In this document: positions 44,864-54,320 of the stretch, piece by piece
Layout: each line of letters opens with the position of its first letter
Position numbering within the stretch: position 1 is the stretch's first letter
DNA from: Psychrobacter sp. I-STPA6b
GTDB lineage: Bacteria > Pseudomonadota > Gammaproteobacteria > Pseudomonadales > Moraxellaceae
Direction of reading: 5' to 3'
NCBI RefSeq assembly: GCF_020662265.1
Contig: NZ_VEWM01000070.1
Span: forward strand, 62,001 to 126,000
DNA length: 64,000 nucleotides
Notes under the pieces: generated by a model
Seen by the model: only the letters and a program-made list of their open reading frames with translations
Database searches by the model: none
Told to the model about the DNA's origin: nothing
Translations under genes and position numbers: made by a program

Positions 44864-46684
44864 ATGTTAAAGTACAAAGCCCCCCTACGTGATATTAAAT
44901 TTTTGATTAATGATGTGTTTGATTTTCAGACACACTATAAAGACCTAAATAATGGCGAAAATGCCGACCCAGAAACGGTCGATATGATTTTGCAAGGTTT
45001 TGCAGATTTTTCTGAAAATGTACTTGCACCGCTTTACCAAGAAGCAGATGCTGAAGGCTGTCACTTTAAAGATGGTGAAGTGACCACCCCCAAAGGCTTT
45101 AAAGAAGCCTATGACCAATTTGTCGAAGGTGGTTGGCAAGGTATCTCTTACCCAGAGCAATACGGCGGTATGAATCTGCCCATGTCACTAAACCTTATCA
45201 AATCTGAAATGATGGGCACGGCAAACTGGCCGTGGGCAATGTACCCTGGTTTATCGACTGGTTGTATCAACACCATGATGCAATATGGTACACAAGAGCA
45301 AAAAGATTTATATCTGCCAAAACTGGTGGAAGGCACATGGTCAGGTACAATGTGTTTGACTGAGCCACAATGTGGTACCGACTTAGGACAGGTAAAAACC
45401 AAAGCCGAACCACAAGAAGATGGTACTTATAAAATCAGCGGGACGAAAATCTTTATCTCAAGTGGTGAGCATGACCTAACTGAAAATATCATTCATATTG
45501 TCTTAGCCCGCCTTCCTAATGCACCAAAAGGTACAAAAGGTATCTCACTATTTATCGTACCTAAGTTTACCCCAACAGAAGATGGCGAGGCAGGCGAGCG
45601 TAACGGTGTGACTTGTGGCTCAATTGAACATAAAATGGGTATCAGCTCATCATCGACCTGTGTGCTAAACTTTGACGGAGCGACAGGCTATCTGATTGGC
45701 GAGCCTAACAAAGGCTTAAAAGCCATGTTTACCTTTATGAATACAGCCCGTATCGGTACTGGTATTCAAGGCTTGGCTCATATGGAGTTATCTTTCCAAA
45801 ACGCCCTACCCTACGCCAAAGAGCGCCGCTCTATGCGTGCATTATCAGGTACTAAAGAGCCTGATAAAGTCGCTGATGCCATCATCAATCATGCTGACGT
45901 TCGCCGTATGCTATTGACCCAAAAAGCATTTGCTGAAGGTGCTCGCTCAATGATTTATCATGCAGCTCGCTATGCAGACAAAATGGCTCAAGGCGTTGCC
46001 ACTGGCAATGATGAAGAATTTGAAAAATGGGATGATAAATTAGGCTTTTATACACCAATTATCAAAGGCTTCTTAACTGAGCTAGGTATTGAAGCAGCCA
46101 AACATGGTCAGCAAGTCTATGGTGGACACGGTTATATCAAAGAATGGGGCATGGAGCTGATTGCTCGTGATGCTCGTATCGCTACCATGTACGAAGGCAC
46201 AACGGGTGTACAAGCATTAGATTTATTGGGTCGTAAGGTTATCTTACAATCTAAAGGTAAGGTCATTCGTGACTATACTGCCAGCATCATGAGATGGTGT
46301 GGTGAGTATGCTTTAGATAAAAACATGCGTCAATTTGTCTGGGCATTGACCAAGCTATGTGCTGAGTGGAACACCCTCACTGTACGTCTTATGCTCATGG
46401 CTCGCAAAGACCGTGAAATTATCTCGGCTGCCTCAGAGGACTTTTTGATGTACTCAGGCTATGTGATGATGGGCTACCACTGGGCAAGAATGGCAGCCAT
46501 TGCTTATGACCGCCTAGAAAATGGTGGTACAGAGTCACCAGAGTTCTATAAAGCGAAAGTACAAACGGCTGAATTCTACTTTGACAAAATCTTGCCTCGC
46601 ACTTCAGGGCTTGCTGAAAGCATGGTTGCCCCAAGTGAGAGCATGATGGCAATGGATATTGAGAGCTTTGCGTTTTTAGATTAA
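44864..46684 (+). CDS. Acyl-CoA dehydrogenase (large, FadE/DmdC-like subfamily)
   Basis: This 606-residue FAD-dependent enzyme introduces the alpha-beta double bond in acyl-CoA. It shows the short N-terminal domain of the long subfamily (MLKYKAPLRDIKFLINDVF), the ACAD core with GGMNLPMSLN, MCLTEPQCGTDLGQVKTKA, KIFISSGEHDL and CVLNFDGATGYLIGEPNKGL, the helical domain with HGQQVYGGHGYIKEWGMELIARDARIATMYEGTTGVQALDL, which is likely to hold the catalytic base, and a C-terminal extra domain. It resembles the paralogous FadE-type enzymes of Pseudomonas (PA0506/PA0508 type). Good Shine-Dalgarno (AAGGA). Single gene with its own terminator. Confidence 0.93.
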   Translation: MLKYKAPLRDIKFLINDVFDFQTHYKDLNNGENADPETVDMILQGFADFSENVLAPLYQEADAEGCHFKDGEVTTPKGFKEAYDQFVEGGWQGISYPEQYGGMNLPMSLNLIKSEMMGTANWPWAMYPGLSTGCINTMMQYGTQEQKDLYLPKLVEGTWSGTMCLTEPQCGTDLGQVKTKAEPQEDGTYKISGTKIFISSGEHDLTENIIHIVLARLPNAPKGTKGISLFIVPKFTPTEDGEAGERNGVTCGSIEHKMGISSSSTCVLNFDGATGYLIGEPNKGLKAMFTFMNTARIGTGIQGLAHMELSFQNALPYAKERRSMRALSGTKEPDKVADAIINHADVRRMLLTQKAFAEGARSMIYHAARYADKMAQGVATGNDEEFEKWDDKLGFYTPIIKGFLTELGIEAAKHGQQVYGGHGYIKEWGMELIARDARIATMYEGTTGVQALDLLGRKVILQSKGKVIRDYTASIMRWCGEYALDKNMRQFVWALTKLCAEWNTLTVRLMLMARKDREIISAASEDFLMYSGYVMMGYHWARMAAIAYDRLENGGTESPEFYKAKVQTAEFYFDKILPRTSGLAESMVAPSESMMAMDIESFAFLD

Positions 46685-46716
46685 TTCATTCTAAGTCATA
46701 CATCTGTATAAAACCT

Positions 46717-46746
46717 AAAAAAGCGTCCAAATTGGGCGCTTTTTTA
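46717..46746 (+). terminator. Terminator after the acyl-CoA dehydrogenase gene
   Basis: AAAAAAGCG-T-CC pairs with GG-G-CGCTTTTTT around AAATT, 33 bases after the stop, with a six-T run. Confidence 0.88.
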
Positions 46747-46922
46747 CTATCTATCACCGATAAGGTATTTTACAAACCTTCAATCCAGCGTATGATAGTT
46801 AGAATATGTCATTCATAATAGTAACTTATGCTGACAAAAACTTAAAAGCAGATTATTAAAACGAATATTTATCCAAAATAGGAAGGTCACCATAATAGCT
46901 CCTTCCGCATCATATTAGAGGT

Positions 46923-47474
46923 GTGATTATGCGAATGACTCCTACTGCCCTACTTATCCTATCATTAGTCGCTGGTAGTTTATCTGGATGCAAGCCACCC
47001 ACCAATGACCCTAATGTCCTATATTCAGAAGATCATGAAAATCCCCTCAAACAGCTAGAAACTGATAAAGACATTGAGCATCATCAGTTTGATTATCAGC
47101 AGGCATTTTATGTGCCTATTTATTCTGATATTTATGTTGATGAAGATAATCCCAAAGTATTGCTATCAGCGACTTTGAGCATTCGTAATACCAGTCTACA
47201 TGACAGCTTATATATTACAAAAATTGACTACTATAATACCAAAGGTGATTTTGTGCGCTCTTATTTGGATAAGTCCATTGAGCTACCACCAATGGGAACG
47301 CTTAACTATATCGTTGAGAAATTGGATGATACAGGCGGTTCTGGTGCAAACTTTGTGGTCAATATTGACAGTCCCAACGCTGAGTTTACTCCAGTGATTG
47401 AAGCAATCATGATTGGCAATTATAGTAATAAGGGCTTTTCATTTAAAACTGATGCTGTGCCGATTTCACTATAA
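46923..47474 (+). CDS. DUF3124-family lipoprotein
   Basis: The 183-residue protein has a signal peptide with lipobox LSGC (Cys near residue 23, MIMRMTP start). An ATG two codons later is an equally good start. The mature part contains the DUF3124 pattern: QAFYVPIYSDIYVDEDN, LLSATLSIRNTSLHDSLYITKIDYYNTKGDFVRSYL, and ELPPMGTLNYIVEKLDDTGGSGANFVVNI. The function of the family is unknown, and an immunoglobulin-like beta fold is likely. A small inverted repeat GGAAGG/CCTTCC (46881-46906) lies just before the ribosome-binding site. Confidence 0.85.
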   Translation: MIMRMTPTALLILSLVAGSLSGCKPPTNDPNVLYSEDHENPLKQLETDKDIEHHQFDYQQAFYVPIYSDIYVDEDNPKVLLSATLSIRNTSLHDSLYITKIDYYNTKGDFVRSYLDKSIELPPMGTLNYIVEKLDDTGGSGANFVVNIDSPNAEFTPVIEAIMIGNYSNKGFSFKTDAVPISL

Positions 47475-47655
47475 CAATTTCATAATAAGTCAAAAAGGAC
47501 TAAAATTAGATAGTAGATAATTTGATTGTCAAGCAAATGAGGTCAACACCATAGCGGTTTAGCGCCTCTTTGACTAACGATATATAAGCTATATATCACC
47601 TCAATAAGTAGTGACACAGCATATAATGATAAAAATAAAATAATAAGGATTAGTT

Positions 47656-48186
47656 ATGATAAAACCTTTTAAACTGCTAACAATATTAGGTATCTCACTC
47701 CTTAGTCAGCTTGGCTGTGCGACAACACCAAGTGACACGACCAATAATGATGCTACATACCATCGTATGGCTGATATGCCTGTTGATAACGCTATGTTGT
47801 CATCTCCATCAACAGCCACTGTTATACATTTTGCATCAGGGGCAATCAGTCAAAACATAACAGGCAAGTTATTACCCCAACAAGACGCTCACTGGTATCA
47901 ATTTTCTGCACAACAAGGGCAGTATGCCATTATCAACCTAACACAAACAATGGCTCAGGGTGCAACTGAGATTGCTAATGTTGCTGACTTACATTTTCCG
48001 GATGGAGGGCAAGATGGGAATAAGGGCGGTATCATTTATCAAGGCTGTTTACCACAAACTGGAAATTATCGCTTGCGTATAGCCCGCAATTTGATGGCAA
48101 CTCATGGCGGTATTGCCAGCTATCACGCTGAGGTCATTGTATTGCCTCGCTATGCCAGTCAGTCACTATGTTCTGCTCATTCCTAA
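47656..48186 (+). CDS. Predicted lipoprotein with a bacterial pre-peptidase-type beta domain
   Basis: The 176-residue protein has a lipobox LGC (Cys near residue 22) after a hydrophobic signal. The mature domain (about 60-165) has the rhythm of a PPC-like beta sandwich: ISQNITGKLLPQQDAHWYQFSAQQGQYAIINL, then GNYRLRIARN and ASYHAEVIV. Two cysteines (QGCLP and SLCSAHS) could pair. The domain call is by pattern only. It has a good Shine-Dalgarno (AAGGA) and no obvious operon partner. Confidence 0.7.
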   Translation: MIKPFKLLTILGISLLSQLGCATTPSDTTNNDATYHRMADMPVDNAMLSSPSTATVIHFASGAISQNITGKLLPQQDAHWYQFSAQQGQYAIINLTQTMAQGATEIANVADLHFPDGGQDGNKGGIIYQGCLPQTGNYRLRIARNLMATHGGIASYHAEVIVLPRYASQSLCSAHS

Positions 48187-48213
48187 ACAAATATGTAACG
48201 ACACAAAACACCA

Positions 48214-48582
48214 TTATAAAAGCTGTTTGTGATACACCTGTGCAATTTCTAACACCTCCACACATAGCTGTACGCTCACCCGATTGGATTTGTGTATCAT
48301 CAAATGCTGTTTTAAGGTCTCACTAAGTGCAGAAGCCAGCTTTTGTTTTACCTGCTCATCACGCCCTGCCAGCAAACGTAACTGCACATAAACAAACCCT
48401 TGCGTTTGTTCATCATCTTCCACCCCAACTAAAAATGCTTCTATTGGTAAAATACGCGCCTTAATGTCATTGGGTTGCCGAAACTCACCGCTATCCCATA
48501 ATGCTTGATTTAAAGCTCTTAATAACGTCTCAGGCTGTTTAATAACCACGTTTGCTGTGGCTTGAATGGTCAAATGTGGCAT
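48214..48582 (-). CDS. 5-carboxymethyl-2-hydroxymuconate delta-isomerase-like protein
   Basis: The 122-residue protein begins MPHLTIQATANV, giving the N-terminal proline (after Met removal) that is the catalytic base of the tautomerase superfamily. The pattern ALNQALWDSGEFRQPNDIKARILPIEAFLVG, then GFVYVQLRLLAGRDEQVKQKLASALSETLKQHL, matches the CHMI family. The genuine enzyme works in homoprotocatechuate breakdown, but no other gene of that pathway is present here, so the physiological substrate is uncertain. Confidence 0.85.
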   Translation of the reverse strand: MPHLTIQATANVVIKQPETLLRALNQALWDSGEFRQPNDIKARILPIEAFLVGVEDDEQTQGFVYVQLRLLAGRDEQVKQKLASALSETLKQHLMIHKSNRVSVQLCVEVLEIAQVYHKQLL

Positions 48583-48632
48583 ATTTTTATCCTATTATTT
48601 AGGGTATTTAGCAATTTAAGAAAAATATTGGC

Positions 48633-49109
48633 TTAAGGGGTATCTTGGGTAATTTGAGCAAAACTGGCTGACAAACTCTCTGCAAGCTGGTTTGGTGGCA
48701 GTTCAATCTCCAACCCACGCTTACCAGCACTGACAAATATCGTTGTTTGTGGCTGAGCCGAACTGTCAATCACTGTTTTAAGTCGTTTTTTTTGTCCCAG
48801 TGGACTCACGCCACCGAGTACATAACCCGTACTACGCTCGACCTTTTTCGGCTCTGCCATTTGTACCTTTTTACAGCCCAATGCCTTTGCCATTTTTTTA
48901 AGATTTAGCATTGTCGTCACAGGCAACACTGCCACTGCCAACTCACCTGACTCGTTTTCTACCACCAATGTTTTAAACACCTGCTCACCTGCGACATCCA
49001 GCTTCTCGGAAGCTTCAAGTCCATAGGATTCAGCACTGGCTTCATGTTCATATTCATGAAGTTGGTAATCTAATTTTAATTTTTTAGCAAGTTTCACAGC
49101 AGGGGTCAT
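48633..49109 (-). CDS. ybaK: Cys-tRNA(Pro)/Cys-tRNA(Cys) deacylase YbaK/EbsC
   Basis: YbaK hydrolyses mischarged Cys-tRNA(Pro). The 158-residue sequence follows the family closely: MTPAVKLAKKLKLDYQLHEYEH, then LGLEASEKLDV-type sequence, GEQVFKTLVVENESGELAVAVLPV with the conserved Lys, LNLKKMAKALGCKKVQMAEPKKVERSTGYVLGGVSPLGQKKRL, and SAGKRGLEIELPP. The length is typical. It lies 50 bases upstream of the isomerase gene on the same strand, so the two may be co-transcribed. Confidence 0.95.
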   Translation of the reverse strand: MTPAVKLAKKLKLDYQLHEYEHEASAESYGLEASEKLDVAGEQVFKTLVVENESGELAVAVLPVTTMLNLKKMAKALGCKKVQMAEPKKVERSTGYVLGGVSPLGQKKRLKTVIDSSAQPQTTIFVSAGKRGLEIELPPNQLAESLSASFAQITQDTP

Positions 49110-49218
49110 GGTAATATATGCTCCTTTTTATAATTAGTGACCGATAGATTTGACAATAATAGTAAATTACCATAACGTCATCTCTATTATGCTATAACAC
49201 ATAAGGATTAATAATCAA

Positions 49219-50172
49219 ATGAACAAACCGAGCATTCAGTGGTTTCCAGGGCACATGAACAAAGCCCGTAATGAAATTAAAGAAATCATGCCCCAAATGG
49301 ATGTGATTATCGAAGTGTTGGATGCTCGTATTCCTTATAGTAGCGATAACCCAATGGTAGCTCAGTTACGAGGGGATAAACCTGTCATTAAAATCCTTAA
49401 TAAATCTGACCTTGCTGACCCACAGTTAACCCAGCAATGGCAAGATTATCTGGAGCAAGAAAACGGCGTAAAAACGCTGACTTGTGAACAAGACAAAAAC
49501 GCACAAGCAAAACAAATCATTGAGCTTTGCAAAAAACTTGTCCCCAATAAAGTGGGTACAGGACGACAAATCAAAGCCATGATTATGGGTATTCCCAATG
49601 TTGGCAAATCTACTCTGATTAACAGTCTAGCAGGACGTAGTATTGCCAAGACAGGTGATGAACCTGCCGTCACTAAGTCGCAACAACTTATCAAAATTGA
49701 TGACGACATCATGCTTTATGACACCCCCGGAATGCTGTGGCCAAAAGTAGAAAACCCTAACTCTGGCTATCGTTTGGCAAGCACAGGGGCAATTCGAGAT
49801 ACCGCCTTTAATTATGAAGACATCGCCAGTTATACCGCCGAATATCTATTACAAGCCTATCCAGAGCTATTACAAGCCCGTTATAAAATAGATGAGCTAC
49901 CTAAAAATGACTGGGTGTTTTTGGAAATGGCAGGTAGAAATCGTGGTTGTATTCGCTCAGGCAATCAGGTCGATATGCAACGTATTTCTGAGATACTAAT
50001 TAATGAGCTACGCAGTGGCACAATTGGACGTATTACGATGGAAACGCCTGAAATGCGAGAGCAAGAAGAGATTTTAGTCGCTGAAATACGGGCAAAAGCA
50101 GAAGCAAAAAAACAAGCCAAACTGGAAGAAAAACGGCAACGTAAATTGCGAGCAAGGAAGAATCGGAAGTAA
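49219..50172 (+). CDS. Ribosome biogenesis GTPase YlqF/RbgA family
   Basis: This circularly permuted GTPase has 317 residues. The motif order is G4 (ILNKSDLA, about 57-64), then G1 (MGIPNVGKSTLIN, about 123-135) and G3 (YDTPGMLWPK, about 171-180), as in RbgA, which helps late 50S assembly. The start NKPSIQWFPGHMNKARNEI is the family N-terminus. The C-terminal helical domain ends in a strongly basic tail (KAEAKKQAKLEEKRQRKLR) that should contact RNA. mutY follows 104 bases later. Confidence 0.93.
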   Translation: MNKPSIQWFPGHMNKARNEIKEIMPQMDVIIEVLDARIPYSSDNPMVAQLRGDKPVIKILNKSDLADPQLTQQWQDYLEQENGVKTLTCEQDKNAQAKQIIELCKKLVPNKVGTGRQIKAMIMGIPNVGKSTLINSLAGRSIAKTGDEPAVTKSQQLIKIDDDIMLYDTPGMLWPKVENPNSGYRLASTGAIRDTAFNYEDIASYTAEYLLQAYPELLQARYKIDELPKNDWVFLEMAGRNRGCIRSGNQVDMQRISEILINELRSGTIGRITMETPEMREQEEILVAEIRAKAEAKKQAKLEEKRQRKLRARKNRK

Positions 50173-50276
50173 AGAATAGAGCTTAAGCCATACTTGTACT
50201 CGCTCAATCCCAACCATGCTAAAATAGCCTGCCATATTCAAACAACTGTAAATACCATCAGCCACAAGGATTTTTC

Positions 50277-51545
50277 TTGCCAGCTACGCTTCCCAAAACC
50301 AAATCCAAAACTGATTGCCCACAGACCAATTTCTCTCAAAACAGCAAAGCCCTAGACAGCTTTGCTCCACATATTTTGGATTGGTTTGCTGATAATGGTC
50401 GTCATGACCTACCGTGGCAACAGCACAAAACCGATAATCCAAATCCCTATATCGTCTGGCTATCAGAAGTCATGCTTCAGCAAACGCAAGTCACTACTGT
50501 TATCCCTTATTTTCAGCGATTTATTAGCTCATTTCCTACGGTGCAAGACTTGGCAAATGCCGATTGGGAGATGGTTGCTGAGCATTGGGCGGGGCTTGGC
50601 TACTACGCCAGAGCCAGAAACCTGCACAAAGGGGCAAAGCAGTTGGTTGAGATTATCAATAAGACTGGCAACTTTCCACAAACCGTCGATGATTGGGAGA
50701 ACATCTCAGGGGTAGGACGCTCAACGGCAGGGGCAATTGTGGCGATGGGCTTGCATGGCTACGGGGTGATTTGTGATGGCAACGTCAAGCGAGTATTGAC
50801 ACGTTGGGCAGGCATTGATGGTGACATTACTAAATCGGCAACCAATAAACAATTATGGGCTTTGGCTGAGCGCCTAACCCCTGCTGGACAAAGTGGCGAG
50901 TTTGCCCAAGCGATGATGGATATGGGGGCAACTTTATGCACTCGTAACAAGCCAGCTTGCTTATTATGTCCACTACAAAATGATTGTATCGCCCATCAAC
51001 AAGGGTGCGAGACGGCATATCCTGTCAAAGCTAAAAAACAGCCCAAGCCAAGCAAATATAGTCATGTTTTATTATTAAGCAATCCACAAGGGCAGATGTT
51101 GTGGCTACAGCGTCCTGAATCTGGGATTTGGGGTGGGCTATGGAGTTTGCCTTTGCATTTTCTAAAAAAAGAGAGCGTACAAAAAACACAAGGTAAAAAG
51201 GTATTAGCCACAGCTAATGATGATAAGACTTATGAGGCAGAGTTTACCGTTGCTGAACAAATTATTGATGCCTATTTAGAGAAACATTTAAATAAAAACT
51301 TAAATAAGAGTCTCAGCGATATAACTACCCATAAACAACCATTTGATAAAGATACTATCAAACACACTTTGACTCATTTTCATTGGTATTTAATGCCCAT
51401 CACCATCACTTTAGATGAGACACAAACTGATGAATTATCCAAGCAGTTAGCAAAGGCAGATATTGTATTTATATGGTGCGATGATAGCCATGCCAAATCT
51501 TTGGGACTGCCCAAAGCGATGCTCAAAGTCTTGGCAACTTTATAA
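50277..51545 (+). CDS. mutY: A/G-specific adenine DNA glycosylase MutY (TTG start)
   Basis: MutY removes adenine mispaired with 8-oxoguanine. The start is a TTG at 50277 with a perfect AAGGA six bases upstream. The sequence then runs to the family start (DWFADNGRHDLPWQ). Catalytic Glu64 is in SEVMLQQTQV and Asp167 in CDGNVKR, with the helix-hairpin-helix ISGVGRSTAGAI between. The 4Fe-4S ligands are Cys221, Cys228, Cys231 and Cys237. A C-terminal NUDIX-like domain (WLQRPESGIWGGLWSLP) reads the 8-oxoG strand. At 422 residues it is longer than E. coli (350), with a Lys/Asn-rich insertion near 300-365. Confidence 0.95.
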   Translation: MPATLPKTKSKTDCPQTNFSQNSKALDSFAPHILDWFADNGRHDLPWQQHKTDNPNPYIVWLSEVMLQQTQVTTVIPYFQRFISSFPTVQDLANADWEMVAEHWAGLGYYARARNLHKGAKQLVEIINKTGNFPQTVDDWENISGVGRSTAGAIVAMGLHGYGVICDGNVKRVLTRWAGIDGDITKSATNKQLWALAERLTPAGQSGEFAQAMMDMGATLCTRNKPACLLCPLQNDCIAHQQGCETAYPVKAKKQPKPSKYSHVLLLSNPQGQMLWLQRPESGIWGGLWSLPLHFLKKESVQKTQGKKVLATANDDKTYEAEFTVAEQIIDAYLEKHLNKNLNKSLSDITTHKQPFDKDTIKHTLTHFHWYLMPITITLDETQTDELSKQLAKADIVFIWCDDSHAKSLGLPKAMLKVLATL

Positions 51546-51611
51546 CTATTCAGAACTACCATCACACTGTTAATGTATTAAGGTAATGTATTAAGGCTCT
51601 CAGCTTAGCTA

Positions 51612-52373
51612 TTATGAATGATTACTTATCCAGTTTTGCATTAGCTCAATCTCAGCTTGTTGGGCTTTAATGATATCTTCTGCCAATTTTCGCATGGCAT
51701 CATCTTTACCATATTTTAGCTCTACCTCTGCCATCGCTACTGCTCCCTCATGATGCGGTAGCATGCCTTTAGCAAAAGCCATATCAGGGTCAGGCTCACT
51801 AATACCTGCCATCATATCGCCATGCATTGCCTGCATACTGTTATGGTAAGCCTGTTGCATCGCTTCGGTGTTGTCTTGTTTATCTGTATCAGGATGCTCC
51901 GCTATCCAGTTTTGCATCTGCTCGATTTCAGCTTGTTGGGCTTTAATGATGTCTTCTGCCAATTTTCGCATGGTCGCATCTTTACCATATTTTAGCTGTA
52001 CTTCTGCCATTGCTACTGCCCCTTGATGATGCGGAAGCATCCCCTTAGCGAAAGCCACGTCAGGGTCATTTGCCATCATGCCTGCCATCATATCGTCGTG
52101 CATTTTTGCCATGCCCTGTAGATAGGCTTGCTGTACTTCATTATCAGCATTGACTACCATTTGCGACATATCATGATGGTTATGATGGTCATGAGCATGC
52201 TCATCTGTATTCACCTCACTATTTTGCACTGGAGCATCTGGCGTTTCCACCGCTTGAGACTGTTCAGTATTTGTTGCCGTGTCTGTTGTTGTATTACTTG
52301 GCTGACAAGCACTCAAAAATAAAACTGAGCCACATAAGCAAGTGAGCAATAGATGGTTTTTTTTATATAACAT
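51612..52373 (-). CDS. Lipoprotein with two tandem DUF305 domains
   Basis: The signal peptide ends in a lipobox LSAC (Cys near residue 23). A Thr/Ala/Glu linker follows, then a His-rich patch (DEHAHDHHNHHDMSQM, about 58-73). Two DUF305 domains come next (about 80-162 and 172-253). Each has the metal-rich pattern MHDDMMAG or MHGDMMAG, then FAKGMLPHHQGAVAMAE or FAKGMLPHHEGAVAMAE, then KYGKDATMRKLAEDIIKAQQAEI. His and Met spacing suggests copper or other soft-metal binding in the periplasm. The two domains come from a 276-base duplication and remain close at DNA level. Confidence 0.9.
   Translation of the reverse strand: MLYKKNHLLLTCLCGSVLFLSACQPSNTTTDTATNTEQSQAVETPDAPVQNSEVNTDEHAHDHHNHHDMSQMVVNADNEVQQAYLQGMAKMHDDMMAGMMANDPDVAFAKGMLPHHQGAVAMAEVQLKYGKDATMRKLAEDIIKAQQAEIEQMQNWIAEHPDTDKQDNTEAMQQAYHNSMQAMHGDMMAGISEPDPDMAFAKGMLPHHEGAVAMAEVELKYGKDDAMRKLAEDIIKAQQAEIELMQNWISNHS
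51631..51857. repeat. Direct repeat inside the DUF305 gene, copy 2 (C-terminal domain)
   Basis: This segment and 51907-52133 are aligned at a constant offset of 276 bases (92 codons) without gaps. Long identical blocks remain, for example TCAGCTTGTTGGGCTTTAAT. It is an internal duplication that created the second DUF305 domain. Confidence 0.9.
51907..52133. repeat. Direct repeat inside the DUF305 gene, copy 1 (N-terminal domain)
   Basis: Partner of 51631-51857. The two copies differ at scattered positions, partly silent and partly changing residues, so the duplication is neither brand new nor ancient. Confidence 0.9.
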
Positions 52374-52583
52374 GATAAACTCCTAAATAACTATCAAAGC
52401 AATTATCAAGAGAAACTATCAAATGTAACTGTTGATTTTTACTTCTGTTGCTGTAAATGACAAGTATGGATGCACAGCATACACCCTATAGGTTACGCTA
52501 TTTTATTGGATTTGCAGGCATTATATAACCAATTTTCTAAGTGTATAAATAAGTAGCCTATTTTATAGATATTTTATCGAGAA

Positions 52584-53975
52584 ATGATTATGACCACGAA
52601 AAACTCCTCCATTTATTTATTTTGTCTTTTGTTGCTTTCAGGTTGTGCAGCGCACCAACCTATCAAACAAACAACAATTACTCATCACTACCCTCAGCAA
52701 AGACAAAGTCAATCTCATCAACATAGTACATCGGCTCACCAACCAGCTCAAACTCATACACCTGTTATCATTCAGCAAACGACTACCATTACTCCAATAA
52801 CAAAACCACAGACTCCTTCCACCCAAACTCAAGCGTCTCAAGTCCAAGCTCCAACCAACCACAATTATGGCAACTTTGCAGACTGGAAGGCTGACTTTTC
52901 CAGACGTGCAATTAATGCAGGCTATAACCGTTATGCAGTACAACAGCTTATCAATTCAGCTCAGCTTAATCAGCAAGTACTTTCATTAGACTCAGGTCAG
53001 CCTGAATTTGCCAAAATGCCTTGGGAGTATGTGGATTCAGCAGTCTCAGGAGGACGTGTTAATAGAGGAAAAAATAAATTTGCGGAACAACGTAGTTTAC
53101 TCTCACGTTTAGAAACTCAATATGGTGTTAATGCAGATATCATTGCTGGTATCTGGGGTATGGAATCTTCTTATGGGGCTGTCACTGGTAATAGCGATCT
53201 ACCCAGCGCTTTATCTAGCCTTGCCTATGATGGCAGAAGAAGAAGCTTTGCTGAGTCACAGCTATTAGCCATGTTACAGTTAATTCAGCGTGGTGATATC
53301 TCACCTTATGATCTCAAGGGTTCGTGGGCTGGGGGTATGGGGCAAACTCAGTTTATTCCTGCCACATGGCTAGAGCAAGGCGTTGATGGTGATGGCGATG
53401 GTCATCGTAACCCATGGTCAACTGCTGATGCACTGTCATCTACTGCAAACTACCTACGCAATTCTGGCTGGGTACGTGGCTTAGAGCCCTTTTATGAAGT
53501 ACAGTTACCAAGCAATTTTGATTATACTTTAATTGGTACTAAGATGCCGTTTTCACAATGGCGTAATCTTGGTGTTATTCCTCTCACCAGTACCTATATG
53601 GATGCTAATACACCCTTAGAGCTGTGGCTACCTGCTGGTCAAGATGGTCCAGCCCTACTACTTAGCAAAAACTTTGATGTTATTAAAGTTTATAACAATT
53701 CATCAAATTACGCATTAGGTGTTAGTTTATTAGCCAAAGCCATCTCTGGACAGGGTGGCTTACAAAAAGCATGGCCACGATATGAACAGCCACTTTCGAC
53801 ATATCAAGTTAAGACATTGCAACAGCGCCTGACCAATGCTGGGTATGATACACGAGGTGTAGATGGTATTATCGGTACCAATACACGCAAAGCATTTGCC
53901 CGCTGGCAGGCCAATAATGGACAAATCCCTGATGGCTTTATTTCTAAACGTAGTGCTGGTTCATTGATTTGGTAA
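52584..53975 (+). CDS. MltB-family lytic murein transglycosylase (lipoprotein) with peptidoglycan-binding domain
   Basis: Cleaves glycan strands at the outer membrane's inner face. Signal peptide with lipobox LSGC (Cys near residue 21). A long His/Gln/Thr/Pro-rich linker follows (about 25-90). The SLT family-3 domain (about 95-390) has GIWGMESSYGAVTGN with the catalytic Glu, then GSWAGGMGQTQFIPATWLEQGVDGDGDGHRNPW. The last 60 residues are a PG_binding_1 domain (VKTLQQRLTNAGYDTRGVDGIIGTNTRKAFARWQ). The length of 463 residues is near that of MltB-like proteins with this extra domain. Single gene. Confidence 0.94.
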   Translation: MIMTTKNSSIYLFCLLLLSGCAAHQPIKQTTITHHYPQQRQSQSHQHSTSAHQPAQTHTPVIIQQTTTITPITKPQTPSTQTQASQVQAPTNHNYGNFADWKADFSRRAINAGYNRYAVQQLINSAQLNQQVLSLDSGQPEFAKMPWEYVDSAVSGGRVNRGKNKFAEQRSLLSRLETQYGVNADIIAGIWGMESSYGAVTGNSDLPSALSSLAYDGRRRSFAESQLLAMLQLIQRGDISPYDLKGSWAGGMGQTQFIPATWLEQGVDGDGDGHRNPWSTADALSSTANYLRNSGWVRGLEPFYEVQLPSNFDYTLIGTKMPFSQWRNLGVIPLTSTYMDANTPLELWLPAGQDGPALLLSKNFDVIKVYNNSSNYALGVSLLAKAISGQGGLQKAWPRYEQPLSTYQVKTLQQRLTNAGYDTRGVDGIIGTNTRKAFARWQANNGQIPDGFISKRSAGSLIW

Positions 53976-54320
53976 AACGGTATTTATCTACTGATAAACC
54001 ATATTGATATCAATGATTTATGTATTTAGGGTATAATAAATTTCTGTTACAGATTCTTATTATACCTTACAAAAACCTTATAATAACATTAACAAATTCT
54101 TAAACTTATTGTGTTATTTTAATAATATTACTTTTTATTTAATCAGATGCTATATCCTCTTCAATATTGATATTCAAATAAAATAACAATGTATAGCAAT
54201 TATTCTAACTTTATCTTTATCATCCAAATTTATATAGCCCTGCTTTAGAAAATCAATCAATGATTTCATCATTTTAATACTATAAACATGAAACCAAATA
54301 TGACACTATAGGAGGATTTT
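53976..54320. other. Intergenic region between mltB-type gene and marC-type gene
   Basis: About 345 very AT-rich bases. No ORF, hairpin with T run or repeat was recognised. Just before the next gene a strong Shine-Dalgarno (AGGAGG) is present. Confidence 0.5.
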
